A DNA stretch of 64,000 nt from Candidatus Binatia bacterium (GTDB lineage: Bacteria; Desulfobacterota; Binatia; HRBIN30). The notes beneath the pieces are model-generated. The model was not told where the DNA came from. It made no database searches and saw only the letters and a program-made list of their open reading frames with translations. Positions 63,698-64,000 of the stretch are shown one piece after another. The position numbers were made by a program, and so were the translations under genes. Within the stretch, counting starts at the first letter, position 1, and every line of letters starts with the position of its first letter. The stretch is taken from contig CALAMI010000015.1 of the NCBI GenBank assembly GCA_937925685.1, positions 1 through 64,000 on the forward strand, read 5' to 3'.

Positions 63698-64000
63698 TCA
63701 TTGTGGCGCCACCGGGCGAAACACCAAGAAATACTGGTAAGGCAAGAAGTCCGGCGCGTCGGTCAGAGTGAGACCAGCTTGCCTGGCCTCCTGAATGACC
63801 ACTTCTCGGTCAATCTTGTGATCCGGCGGAGGGCCCACGGGCAAGTCTCGCTTGTGATAATCGATGACCACCAAACGCCCTGCAGGTCGAAGGGCAGAGC
63901 GCAAGCGCTCGAGGTAACGGACACGCTGGGGGAAGTGGTGGTAGGTGTTGACCACGAGGATAACATCGAACAGCCGAGGCGGCAGCCGCGGATCCTCGGG
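63698..64000 (-). CDS. SAM-dependent methyltransferase, C-terminal part (5' end cut by window edge)
   Basis: The frame continues to the right edge without a start, so at least the SAM-binding N-terminus is missing. Visible 100 residues: PRLFDVILVVNTYHHFPQRVRYLERLRSALRPAGRLVVIDYHKRD, the late Rossmann strands of class I methyltransferases, followed by DHKIDREVVIQEARQAG and a closing FLPYQYFLVFRP. Arrangement resembles putative exported or cytosolic small-molecule methyltransferases common in these lineages. Substrate unknown. It converges on the peroxiredoxin gene. Confidence 0.85.
   Translation of the reverse strand, partial: PEDPRLPPRLFDVILVVNTYHHFPQRVRYLERLRSALRPAGRLVVIDYHKRDLPVGPPPDHKIDREVVIQEARQAGLTLTDAPDFLPYQYFLVFRPVAPQ

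Overview
The window is a high-GC, gene-dense bacterial chromosome segment with 59 supported protein genes, two of them cut by the window ends. I found no rRNA, tRNA, CRISPR array, insertion sequence or prophage gene. The mix suggests a free-living Gram-negative: lipoprotein signal peptides, a Tat system, PBP1A, class 2 dihydroorotate dehydrogenase and a PtsP-type enzyme I. Secreted proteins carry dockerin-like calcium repeats (GDxNxDGxVTIDEI) without cellulosome context. There are also two pairs of adjacent acyl-CoA dehydrogenases and a crotonyl-CoA carboxylase/reductase. This combination fits the Binatota/Desulfobacterota-like lineages, but that placement is inference; no marker phylogeny could be run.

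Left part (1-25793), nearly all minus strand. A cut secreted disintegrin-motif protein lies at the left edge. A long co-directional run then reads from right to left: PBP1A; a zinc-ribbon miniprotein and a MEMO1-family protein; ptsP and a coiled-coil membrane protein; rpmE (own terminator); prfA-prmC-murA-hisD-hisB-hisH-hisA-hisF; a TerB-like protein, a nucleotidyltransferase-fold protein, a TPM-domain protein and LemA; a beta-helix lipoprotein; a DUF3604 lipoprotein, a membrane-anchored parvulin, a HupE/UreJ-like membrane protein and a zinc alcohol dehydrogenase. Many junctions overlap (ATGA/GTGA), so translational coupling is likely. hisG is absent from the his cluster.

Middle part (25961-44717), mostly plus strand. 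It holds a histone-deacetylase-like amidohydrolase, tatB-tatC, convergent DUF4911 and YdcF genes, and a dockerin-like secreted protein with a clear terminator. Then follow an acyl-CoA dehydrogenase pair, a KefB-type antiporter with a zinc-ribbon partner and a methyltransferase. After these come an overlapping trio (PTPS-family protein, monoheme cytochrome lipoprotein, leucyl aminopeptidase), an SDR, aroC, and a large FG-GAP/ASPIC-UnbV protein that also ends in dockerin-like repeats.

Right part (44755-64000). A DUF1232 protein and an alkyl-DHAP-synthase-like flavoprotein diverge from a second acyl-CoA dehydrogenase pair. Next are a GH94-like enzyme, pyrD, ccr diverging from a MaoC hydratase, and an operon of a GH63-like lipoprotein, an MFS transporter, a DUF72 protein and a coiled-coil protein. 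The most distinctive unit follows: a FadR/GntR-type regulator whose stop overlaps the start of a ferritin-like diiron carboxylate protein. Its promoter carries a FadR-like palindrome (TGGTCGGGCCA) exactly between the -35 and -10 boxes. An exported peroxiredoxin with a single mature cysteine and a cut methyltransferase end the window.

Intergenic structures include a dispersed hairpin repeat (core GGGCGCATTGCC..GCGCCC, four copies), a large inverted repeat with an inner TTCG loop between divergent genes, and two convincing intrinsic terminators.
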